NCBI GenBank assembly: GCA_900552455.1
Contig: URZX01000046.1
Location: 1-13,607 of the forward strand
Direction: 5' to 3'
Length of the DNA stretch: 13,607 nt
Source: an uncultured Peptococcaceae bacterium
GTDB lineage: Bacteria > Bacillota > Peptococcia > Peptococcales > Peptococcaceae
The notes beneath the pieces are model-generated. The model did no database searches, had not been told where the DNA came from, and worked only from the letters and a program-made list of their open reading frames with translations. Shown one piece after another: positions 5,989 through 12,010 of the stretch; the first letter of the stretch is position 1, and each line of letters opens with the position of its first letter. A program made the translations under genes and the position numbers.

Positions 5989-7080
5989 TCAGCGGCTGAT
6001 GATATAGATGATGTTGCTGCCACAATCCCAGACCACATCGGCGAATGGCTCGATCAACGCGCGCACTGGCAGCATCAGGCGATCGCCAACGATCTGCACC
6101 GGCACGTTCATCGTTGCTTCTTTGTGCTGGGCGGGGTCATAATTATCCGCTGTGCCATAGTCAACGGTGTAAGATGGCAGGAGGCCGTCGTGTCCCTGCG
6201 AGAAGGTGAGCCAGTAATCCGGCTCTGTGCCCACAGGCTCAACGCTGATCTTCCACCACGGATCGCTCTGCAGAATATTCACGGTGTATTCCCCAGGCAT
6301 GGCGGCAACGATTGGCCGCGATGGCGCCAGAGAAACGCCGTTTTGCACGACTGGCTGCTGATCAGGGAATTCGAGCTTGACGCCGTCCCAAACAATCGTT
6401 GGTGTTTCATAATCCCAGCGCTCGGTATAATCAATCTCAAAACCATCTGTGCCCATATCGATCAGAATCTGCTCTTCGCTTGGCACTGAACCATCGGTAT
6501 CATCTTTATCCAAATTGACAAAGAACTCCGAAAGCGCCTCATCATGCAAATGCCCCACACCACTGATAAAGCGGGACACTTTCCAAGTGCCGTCCTGCTT
6601 CGTCAGGACCATGGCTTCGCCGCAAGTTGCATAGGAATCGAAACTTCCGGTATGCTCACCATACATGGTCATCGCTGCGTAGTGCTGCAAAAATACTTTT
6701 ATTGTGTGATCATCAATGAGATTATAGCCATCAATACGCGCTTCTCCTTCTTTATCAGAGATTTCATAGCCGGATCAGCTACGGCGTGCCACGGCGTTGC
6801 GCGCTTCTACCTGCTTGCGCAGATAATCGCTGGCGAAATCATTTTCATCCAGAAAAACGAACTCGCCACAGTAAGACGCAATGTACGCATCGTCCACCCG
6901 CTGCACCACTTCAAGTGCAGCATTCACGTTTTCATCGTCCGTCACAAATCCTTCGTGGTTAATATTTTCCACAACAGAAGTTTCTGTGGCTTCAGCCGCC
7001 GTGTTTTCATCAGCCAACGCTGGAAAAGCTGTGAACACGCTCAACATCAACACCATAACAAATAATTTCACTTTCAACAT
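5989..7080 (-). pseudogene. Secreted protein with C-terminal copper-amine-oxidase-N-like segment, interrupted by an in-frame TGA
   Basis: ATG 7080 is preceded by AAAGGGG (8-nt spacing) and opens a frame with a signal peptide (MLKVKLFVMVLMLSVFTAFP, cleavage after ALA). After 101 codons it meets TGA at 6777-6775. The very same frame then stays open for 261 more codons to a TGA at 5991-5989, so one base change would restore a 363-aa protein. No frameshift is needed. The region just after the stop (SGYEISDKEGEARIDGYNL) reads as normal protein. The last 40 residues (VPVQIVGDRLMLPVRALIEP, then VVWDCGSNIIYI) match the Cu_amine_oxidN1 type found in many Firmicute exported proteins. No good ribosome binding site precedes the TTG at 6690, so restart is unlikely. 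The gene's own terminal stop is TGA, as in its neighbours, which argues against recoding. Most likely it is a recent nonsense pseudogene, or a sequencing error. Confidence 0.8.
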
Positions 7081-7254
7081 TCCAATCGCCCCTTTCTCGT
7101 CATCGTTCTTCAACAGTCCGATCCCTCCTTCCAGCGGCCGCAGCGTCCGTTTTCGAATGAGCATTCCCGCAGGCGAGTTTCTGCCCCACAGAGCACTGCA
7201 AAGATCCTCGTTGAATCCTTCCGCCACAGCCGACTGAACGATCGATCTGATTAA

Positions 7255-7283
7255 AGCCTACACCTTTGCAGCACCACTTTCAA
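7255..7283 (-). promoter_or_regulatory. Possible promoter of the TGA-interrupted gene
   Basis: TTGAAA (7283-7278) and TAGGCT (7260-7255) on the minus strand with 17-bp spacing. The -10 is poor, and it would leave a leader of about 170 nt before ATG 7080. Bases 7081-7254 hold no separate gene I can support. Confidence 0.3.
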
Positions 7284-7348
7284 TGATTGTGAAGACGAAT
7301 TAAGAAAAAATTAGGAATTCCTTCATTTTATGTTCATTTTTTATTCCG

Positions 7349-7391
7349 TAAAATATTAATTCCCCCACTCTGCGCGCAGAGTGGGGGAATT
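7349..7391 (-). terminator. Terminator of the GDSL lipoprotein gene: 34-bp perfect palindrome
   Basis: Positions 7358-7391 are a perfect 34-bp palindrome (AATTCCCCCACTCTGCG and its complement), starting 5 nt after the stop at 7396. On the minus strand it is followed by AATATTTTA. The T-tract is only moderate, but the stem is very stable. Confidence 0.8.
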
Positions 7392-7395
7392 GTTT

Positions 7396-8082
7396 TCAAG
7401 CTGTCAGCACTGCCTCTGCCACGGCGTCGGCGACGGCTGATGCGCCTTCGTCTGTGAGGTGGATGCCGTCGTCCAGGAACCATTCCGGATGATCTTTGGT
7501 GAGGCCATAAATATCGACCAGCGTAAGATCGTAGGCTTCGGCGGTTTCGGCGATGGCGGCGTTCATGCTGTCGTAAACAGCAGGCTGCACGCCATAGGTT
7601 CGCCAGGTGTGCTGTTCTTCAAGATGCGGCGCCGGTGGTGTGCAGATGATGACGCGCGGCTTGCTCTCGAGCTCGACATAGGTTCGCACGAGCTTGTCAT
7701 ACTCAGCAGCAAACGTCTCAACACCGCGCCAGCTGGCGCCATTGGTGTCGTTGGTGCCAAACATCAACACGACGATGTCGGGCTTTGTCGCGACGCTGGC
7801 ATCGTAATGGGTGGTGGTGCTGTAGGGATAATCGCCGCTGTCCATGGCTGTAGTGCCGCTAACGCCATAATTGTCGACAATGTAGCCGTCGCCGAGGCGC
7901 TCAGCGAAAAAGCTTGGATAACCGGTGGCGCCGTAGCCTTCGGTGTTGCTGTCGCCAACACAGGCAACGCTGATCACCGGCGCAGGCTCGCCAGGTGCAG
8001 ACGTTTCCTCTGCTGCGCTGTGGCCACAGCCAGCGAGCACCAGCGCGCAAAGCACGGCGGCAAAAAAATATTTAGAATGCAC
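7396..8082 (-). CDS. SGNH/GDSL-family hydrolase lipoprotein
   Basis: A 228-aa predicted lipid-anchored esterase or acylhydrolase on the outer face of the membrane. The start is GTG at 8082, because AAAGGAGG (8091-8098) lies 8 nt before it; the ATG at 8103 is upstream of that ribosome binding site and cannot use it. Residues 1-19 are a lipoprotein signal with lipobox LAGC, Cys19 being the expected lipidated residue, followed by a Ser/Ala/Glu/Pro linker. Catalytic blocks in order are VACVGDSNTEGYG (39-51, nucleophile Ser45), NYGVSG (71-76, block II Gly), MFGTNDT (107-113, block III Asn) and DDGIHLT (204-210, the DxxH pair Asp205/His208). All family catalytic residues are present. Substrates of such enzymes include acetylated glycans and lipids; none is indicated by the neighbours. 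It has its own promoter and terminator. Confidence 0.92.
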   Translation of the reverse strand: MHSKYFFAAVLCALVLAGCGHSAAEETSAPGEPAPVISVACVGDSNTEGYGATGYPSFFAERLGDGYIVDNYGVSGTTAMDSGDYPYSTTTHYDASVATKPDIVVLMFGTNDTNGASWRGVETFAAEYDKLVRTYVELESKPRVIICTPPAPHLEEQHTWRTYGVQPAVYDSMNAAIAETAEAYDLTLVDIYGLTKDHPEWFLDDGIHLTDEGASAVADAVAEAVLTA

Positions 8083-8121
8083 GAGAAAATCCTCCTTTGT
8101 CATTCGCCAGATAAATCTTTT

Positions 8122-8130
8122 ATTATACCA
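8122..8130 (-). promoter_or_regulatory. Extended -10 promoter of the GDSL lipoprotein gene
   Basis: TGGTATAAT on the minus strand (8130-8122) is an extended -10 element; no recognisable -35 is seen 16-18 bp upstream. It lies about 40 bp before the GTG at 8082. Confidence 0.65.
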
Positions 8131-8192
8131 CGAACCGCTGCGAAATTCCGCGCTCTGTCGTAATCGACGCCCTCACGTCGTAAATGACACAT

Positions 8193-8771
8193 TTACAGGC
8201 TATCGCGCAGCTGCGGAAACGCGATGACGGGCTCGGGATGCTGTGGATGGTCGCCGATGTGCTTTTCCATCCATGCCATGTTGTACCAGCGACCAAATTT
8301 GTAGCCGCAGCGCTGAAATTCGCCAACCATGCGATAGCCCATGTGCGCGTGAAAATCGATGCTGTTGCGCGTCAGATAATCGTCGTCGGCGCCGTCGGGC
8401 ACGCCGATGCAGGCGCAAAGGCTCTGGATATGCTGCGCGCGGCTCACGCGCTCGATCGCTTCGTAAAGCGCGCGTCCAACGCCGCTGTGTCGGCTTTTCA
8501 TATCAACATAGATGGACGTTTCCGCGCACCAGTCGTAGGCAGCGCGCCCGACGAACGGGCTGGTGTAGGCGTAGCCAAGGATGTGTCCCCCTGCTTCGGC
8601 GATAAGATAGGGGTAGCGCTGCAGCGTGTGGATGATGCGGCGGCGAAATTCGTCTTCGCTGGGCACGACGGTCTCAAAGGAAATGGCTGTCTCACGAACG
8701 TATGGCGCATAAAGATCGAGCAGCGCTGCTGCGTCGTCTGGCGTGGCGACGCGGATGGTGATGTCTGACAT
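8193..8771 (-). CDS. GNAT-family N-acetyltransferase, phosphinothricin-acetyltransferase-like
   Basis: A 192-aa cytoplasmic acetyl-CoA-dependent acyltransferase. ATG 8771 is chosen because GGAGG stands at 8781-8785 (9-nt spacing); the frame runs ten codons further up without support. The N-terminal IRVATPDDAAALLDLYAPYV (6-25) followed by RETAISFETVVPSEDEFRRR is characteristic of the PAT/ArsN1/YncA subgroup, which acetylates amino-acid-like compounds such as phosphinothricin, arsinothricin or methionine derivatives. ILGYAYTSPFVGRAAYDWCAETSIYV (64-89) is the central sheet and RHSGVGRALYE (94-104) the acetyl-CoA pyrophosphate loop. FHAHMGYRMVGEF (140-152) and W162 follow. The C-terminal tail after about residue 172 is longer than the core fold. 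The exact substrate cannot be read from the sequence. A 34-nt imperfect double hairpin lies just past the stop (8165-8196) but lacks a T-run. Confidence 0.9.
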   Translation of the reverse strand: MSDITIRVATPDDAAALLDLYAPYVRETAISFETVVPSEDEFRRRIIHTLQRYPYLIAEAGGHILGYAYTSPFVGRAAYDWCAETSIYVDMKSRHSGVGRALYEAIERVSRAQHIQSLCACIGVPDGADDDYLTRNSIDFHAHMGYRMVGEFQRCGYKFGRWYNMAWMEKHIGDHPQHPEPVIAFPQLRDSL

Positions 8772-8803
8772 GGTTGGATGCCTCCGTTTCGTTGTTTGCA
8801 CTT

Positions 8804-8832
8804 ATTATAGTCGATTCGCGAGCATCCTGCAA
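8804..8832 (-). promoter_or_regulatory. Promoter of the GNAT gene
   Basis: TTGCAG (8832-8827), 17 bp, TATAAT (8809-8804) on the minus strand, about 35 bp before the ATG at 8771. Confidence 0.7.
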
Positions 8833-8862
8833 TTTGCGGAAGGCTTTCTCCCACACAACATG

Positions 8863-8897
8863 AAAAACCGCAGGACGCCCACTGTCCTGCGGTTTTC
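8863..8897. terminator. Bidirectional terminator upstream of the GNAT gene
   Basis: AAAACCGCAGGAC (8864-8876) pairs perfectly with GTCCTGCGGTTTT (8884-8896) around a 7-nt loop. On the minus strand it gives TTTTT. The nearest minus-strand coding end is flavodoxin at 9303, 400 nt away, so it either ends a long 3' UTR or a transcript made within 8897-9302. Confidence 0.85.
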
Positions 8898-9302
8898 TAT
8901 TGCGGATTGTACAAAGAGATAGGATTTGTACCGACAGCTTTTTTGCAGAGGGAGATTGGAGAAAGCCCTGCAAAGCTTGCGATCATGCTGTCGGCTATGT
9001 CTAGAGGAAGGTCTGTTTTCTTTTTCAAGTAAAACAATCAGTTTTTAAGTAGAGGAGTAGAGGTGTGATTGTCTTGTGTTGGATCTGCACCTTTCGGTAC
9101 AAATATTTACCCATAAGAGCCCGTCCATGTGTTGCCCATCACACGAACAGTCTCCCACAAAAAAGCCTGTTTACGAATCGCTGCGGCGGCGAGCCTGCGA
9201 CTCTCGCCGTCACTGCTTGGTGTTTTCATGCCGCTGCTGTAAAGGGGGAAACAACGCGCGGCCAGATGATGAAATGGATTTGTCACACGTACCGTGTGGA
9301 GG
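8897..9302. other. 406-bp gap without a supported gene, rich in inverted repeats
   Basis: No open frame here has a believable ribosome binding site or protein-like composition; a plus-strand frame starting at 9065 runs antisense through flavodoxin and is a shadow. The stretch holds hairpins at 8909-8931, 8931-8994, 9187-9209 (CGGCGAG/CTCGCCG) and 9284-9298 (CACACG/CGTGTG, just past the flavodoxin stop). A 10-bp inverted repeat ATTTGTACCG (8924-8933) / CGGTACAAAT (9095-9104) encloses 181 bp. It could encode a structured RNA, a long 3' UTR, or be a decayed repeat element. I do not recognise a named RNA family. Confidence 0.5.
8909..8994. repeat. Two adjacent hairpins, the second a 64-nt compound stem
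   Basis: GTACAAA (8909-8915) pairs with TTTGTAC (8925-8931). Directly after it, CCGACAGC (8931-8938) pairs with GCTGTCGG (8987-8994). Inside that outer stem, AGCTTT...GCAG.GGG (8936-8952) can pair with CCCTGCAAAGCT (8967-8978). Such nesting is unusual in random intergenic DNA. Confidence 0.5.
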
Positions 9303-9734
9303 TTACGCTCTCGCGATTGCGACGCCGAGAGCGATGGCTGCTTGTTCTTCATCGGAACCTGGTTCCGGAGAATCGAGGATGGCCAGGCCATCAGCGACCA
9401 GATTGCAGCCTAAGCGGACAGCATCCTGAGCCCAAAGGTCCATGTATTCGCCGCTGTTCCAATTGTAGGAGCCAAAAAGCACCACATTTTTTCCGGAAAG
9501 CTTGTCCGCAATGCTGTCCCACATTGGCTGGAAATCTTCCGTTTCGAGCTGTTCGTCGCCCATTGCTGGGGACCCGAATGCAAAATTGGTGTACTGGTCC
9601 ATCATGCTCAGTTCAAAATCCCAAGGCATGTACACGTCGGCCTGCGCACCGGCTTGTTCAACGCCTTTTTTGACAAGGTTCATGATGTTTTCCGTGTTAC
9701 CAGTGCCGCTCCAATATACAATCGCAACTTTCAC
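9303..9734 (-). CDS. Flavodoxin (short-chain)
   Basis: A 143-aa cytoplasmic FMN electron carrier. The start is GTG at 9734 with AAAGGAG at 9745-9751 (10-nt spacing); the ATG a few bases nearer the ribosome binding site is out of frame. The FMN-phosphate loop SGTGNT is at 9-14 after the first strand MKVAIVYW. FAFGSPAMGDEQLE (52-65) covers the first isoalloxazine loop, NVVLFGSYNWNSGEYMDLW (83-101) the central strand and second flavin loop with Trp92, and LGCNLVADGLAILDSPEP (108-125) the last strand. The length fits short-chain clostridial flavodoxins, which replace ferredoxin under iron limitation. It lies 23 bp after the DUF3793 gene in the same direction and is surely co-transcribed with it. 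Confidence 0.95.
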   Translation of the reverse strand: MKVAIVYWSGTGNTENIMNLVKKGVEQAGAQADVYMPWDFELSMMDQYTNFAFGSPAMGDEQLETEDFQPMWDSIADKLSGKNVVLFGSYNWNSGEYMDLWAQDAVRLGCNLVADGLAILDSPEPGSDEEQAAIALGVAIARA

Positions 9735-9757
9735 TGATATGCATCTCCTTTCTACGA

Positions 9758-10315
9758 TCAGATTGCGCGGGCCAGCGCTTCAAGAGGCTGCCCTTCCCGA
9801 TAACGGGCGAGACATACCGACCGGCTGTTGTCGTACGCTGCAAAGCACTTCTTCGCCTGCTCCTCGTTGTGGAACACGCACCAGTGCCCTGAGAACTTTG
9901 CACACTGAGAACCGAACTGCACAAAGCTCTTGACATCATCCAGCGGGTACGAGAGAAAAAGGCCGATCTCGTGTGGAAAACCATCGTACTGATGCAAGCG
10001 TTTCGCCAGCTGTGACAGCGCTGCCTGATAGGAAAAATCCGTATAGCCAAGGGGTGTTAGAAAGGCTTGCGTTTCAGGGTCAGCGAGATCACGGGCGAGC
10101 GTGTCTGGACGATAGACATAGACGAGCGGCATCTTTTCTCCGGTGAAAAAGAGACGGACATTGATGCCAAAGCGGGAAAGCCGCTTGCGCACAGCCACTG
10201 TATCCTGACAGATAGTGTGTGGATCCAATTCACAGGTGTTAAAAAGTCCACCTGTTTTGATCCCGGTGAGTACAGGGGCGCAGAAGCGAACGATCCTCTC
10301 TTCAAGCGTTACCAT
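9758..10315 (-). CDS. DUF3793 family protein
   Basis: A 185-aa probable cytoplasmic protein of the DUF3793 family, which has no assigned biochemical function. The start is ATG 10315, 6 nt after AAAGGGAG; the ATG at 10321 abuts that ribosome binding site and is less likely. Family hallmarks are FCAPVLTGIKTGGLFN (11-26), FGINVRLFF (49-57), PLVYVYRPDTL (63-73), FPHEIGLFLSYPLDDVKSF (113-131) and SGHWCVFHNEEQAKKCFAAY (142-161). Cysteines at 12, 28, 36, 138, 146, 157 and 168 are numerous for its size and could bind metal or a cofactor, which is inference. It is first gene of a two-gene operon with flavodoxin, so a role in iron, heme or flavin-linked redox is suggested. Its operon is transcribed away from MocR. 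Confidence 0.9.
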   Translation of the reverse strand: MVTLEERIVRFCAPVLTGIKTGGLFNTCELDPHTICQDTVAVRKRLSRFGINVRLFFTGEKMPLVYVYRPDTLARDLADPETQAFLTPLGYTDFSYQAALSQLAKRLHQYDGFPHEIGLFLSYPLDDVKSFVQFGSQCAKFSGHWCVFHNEEQAKKCFAAYDNSRSVCLARYREGQPLEALARAI

Positions 10316-10356
10316 AGTCATCTCCCTTTCAAAATAAGAAGTTGTTTGAATCAGCG

Positions 10357-10366
10357 TTCGGTACCG
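10357..10366. promoter_or_regulatory. CGGTACCG palindrome near the DUF3793-flavodoxin transcription start
   Basis: CGGTACCG (10359-10366) sits about 9-17 nt downstream of the expected start from the consensus promoter, a usual repressor position. The 8-mer TTCGGTAC (10357-10364) recurs at 9093-9100, and CGGTAC also appears on the minus strand at 9288-9293 and 8928-8933. Function is unproven. Confidence 0.35.
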
Positions 10367-10381
10367 CTAACTCATGGCTTC

Positions 10382-10410
10382 ATTATAGTATGCGTCCTCT
10401 AACTTGTCAA
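10382..10410 (-). promoter_or_regulatory. Full-consensus promoter of the DUF3793-flavodoxin operon
   Basis: TTGACA (10410-10405), exactly 17 bp, TATAAT (10387-10382) on the minus strand: both boxes are perfect. A promoter this strong usually needs a repressor to be regulated, which fits the palindrome just downstream. The start would be near 10375, a leader of about 60 nt. Confidence 0.9.
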
Positions 10411-10473
10411 CACATAATTAGCAAAAAGCAACTATTTTTTCGAAAAATTTTCTCGCCCGCCTCTGTGCGCATC

Positions 10474-10502
10474 TTGCGCCGCCTCTGCAAGCATGGTAGG
10501 AT
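10474..10502 (+). promoter_or_regulatory. Promoter of the MocR regulator gene
   Basis: TTGCGC (10474-10479), 17 bp, TAGGAT (10497-10502) with a TGG extension of the -10, about 80 bp before the ATG at 10583. Confidence 0.55.
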
Positions 10503-10510
10503 GAATAAAG

Positions 10511-10553
10511 TGGCATGTTTCATGCGCAGCTCTTCTCTCAGGCAGACATGCCA
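10511..10553. promoter_or_regulatory. Inverted repeat in the MocR leader, possible autoregulatory site
   Basis: TGGCATGT (10511-10518) and ACATGCCA (10546-10553) are perfect 8-bp inverted copies separated by 27 bp, between the promoter and the ribosome binding site. MocR/GntR proteins often control their own gene through paired sites; a plain mRNA hairpin is the alternative. Confidence 0.4.
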
Positions 10554-10582
10554 GCAAACTATATTCTCAAGGAGCATTGCCA

Positions 10583-11977
10583 ATGCTTACGTACGATCTT
10601 ACAACCATAAAAAAAGGCGAGCTTTACGAAGCGCTCTACAAAATGATCCGCGACGACATCAAGCGCGGAACACTCACTGCTGGCGAAAAGCTGCCAAGCA
10701 AACGCGCGCTGGCGAAAAATCTCGGCGTCAGCACCATCACCGTCGAAAGCGCCTACGCCCAACTCATCAGCGAAGGCTACGTTTATTCCCTGCCAAAGCG
10801 CGGCTACTACATCGCAAAACTCGAAGCGCCCGTGCGCCATATTCCTGTGGAAAAAAACGGGCACATCACCTTGCCGCAGCCACGCCAGCACTACCGCTTT
10901 GATTTTTCCCTCAATCAGACCAACCCCGCCCAGTTTCCCTTTGCCACCTGGAAAAAGCTCCTGCGCGAGGTCATCGCCGAAGAAAGCCAGGCCCTCATGG
11001 AAAAATCGCCGTCTGGCGGCGTGCTTGCGCTGCGCCAGGCCATCGCCGCGCATTTGCGCGACTTCCGCGGCATCGATGTCGATCCCGGACAGATCATCGT
11101 TGGCGCCGGCACAGAATATCTCTACAGCCTGCTCATCCAGCTGCTCGGCCGCGACAAAGTCTACTGCACAGAAAATCCCGGCTACCGCAAGATCCCCCAG
11201 ATCTACCGCGCCCAGGGCGTCACCTGTCGTTTCGCCGAGATGGACGAAAACGGCATCAGCTTAGGCGGCCTCCGCGCCGCTCAGGCCGAGATCGCCCACA
11301 TCGGCCCCACCCACCAGTTTCCCACCGGCATCACCATGCCCGTCAGCCGACGCTACGAACTCCTCGCCTGGGCCAGCGAACAGCCCGGCCGCACCATCAT
11401 CGAAGACGACTACGACAGCGAATTTCGCCTCCATGGTCGTCCTATTCCCGCGCTGCAAAGCCTTGACGCTTCCGCCAGCGTCATTTATATGAACACCTTT
11501 GCCAAATCCCTTTCCTCCACTGTGCGCATCAGCTACATGGTGCTGCCGCCAGCTCTCGCCAACCGCTTTTACGAGCAGCTCGGTTTTTATTCCTGCACCG
11601 TTTCCAACTTCGAACAGTTCACCCTCGCCCGCTTTCTCGGCGAAGGCTATTTTGAAAAGCACATCAACCGCATGCGCCTCTTCTACGCCCGCCAACGCCA
11701 GCTCGTTCTCGACGCCATCCAGTCCAGCCCCCTCGCCGGCCACTCTACGATCATCGAGCAAGACAGCGGCCTCCACTTCATCCTCAAACTCGACACCAAG
11801 CGCAGTGACGCCGACCTTTCCGCCTGCCTTGCCCAAAAGAGCATCCATCTTTCTGCCCTCAGCGAATACTACGAAGAAAACCCACCAACCGCCAGCCACC
11901 AATTCCTCCTCAGCTACGCCAACCTCGATATCGATCAGCTCCCAGAAGCCCTTGCCTGCGTAGCCGAGTGCCTCTGA
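10583..11977 (+). CDS. MocR/PdxR-type transcription regulator (GntR wHTH plus aminotransferase domain)
   Basis: A 464-aa PLP-binding DNA-binding regulator. ATG 10583 has AAGGAG at 10569-10574 (8-nt spacing); a TTG two codons upstream is disfavoured. Residues 12-80 form the GntR winged helix: LYEALYKMIRDDIKRG, then GEKLPSKRALAKNLGVSTIT, the recognition helix TVESAYAQLISEGYV and the wing KRGYYI. Residues about 105-464 are a fold-type I aminotransferase-like domain: GGVLALRQAIAAHL (145-158), GAGTEYL (174-180), ENPGYRKIP (197-205), GPTHQFPTG (241-249), IIEDDYDSEFR (272-282), PLP lysine Lys308 in NTFAKSLSS and Arg315. The PLP-binding residues are intact. Members sense PLP or amino compounds and activate PLP synthesis, GABA or taurine genes; no pdxST lies nearby, so its target is unknown. 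It is divergent from DUF3793-flavodoxin and 33 bp upstream of the nuclease-helicase gene with no terminator between. Confidence 0.93.
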   Translation: MLTYDLTTIKKGELYEALYKMIRDDIKRGTLTAGEKLPSKRALAKNLGVSTITVESAYAQLISEGYVYSLPKRGYYIAKLEAPVRHIPVEKNGHITLPQPRQHYRFDFSLNQTNPAQFPFATWKKLLREVIAEESQALMEKSPSGGVLALRQAIAAHLRDFRGIDVDPGQIIVGAGTEYLYSLLIQLLGRDKVYCTENPGYRKIPQIYRAQGVTCRFAEMDENGISLGGLRAAQAEIAHIGPTHQFPTGITMPVSRRYELLAWASEQPGRTIIEDDYDSEFRLHGRPIPALQSLDASASVIYMNTFAKSLSSTVRISYMVLPPALANRFYEQLGFYSCTVSNFEQFTLARFLGEGYFEKHINRMRLFYARQRQLVLDAIQSSPLAGHSTIIEQDSGLHFILKLDTKRSDADLSACLAQKSIHLSALSEYYEENPPTASHQFLLSYANLDIDQLPEALACVAECL

Positions 11978-12010
11978 TCTTTCCACCACTTCCACAGAAA
12001 GGAGATCGCC

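Noticed and set aside
6775..6777. TGA read as selenocysteine or as tryptophan/glycine
   Set aside because: The same gene and the neighbouring hsp20, Nim-like and MocR genes end in TGA, and no selenoprotein family or downstream hairpin of the right kind was recognised.
7358..7391. Palindrome as an IS end or recombination site
   Set aside because: Its position just after the GDSL stop with a T-rich tail on the minus strand is fully explained by a terminator; no transposase or target duplication is nearby.
8924..9104. 6S RNA-like element suggested by complementary ends about 181 nt apart
   Set aside because: Beyond the 10-bp end repeat the arms do not continue as a long rod, and the internal 64-nt hairpin competes; no 6S signature was found.
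9065..9673. 202-codon plus-strand frame over the structured gap and flavodoxin
   Set aside because: Cys/Arg-rich composition, no protein-like pattern, and antisense to a clear flavodoxin.
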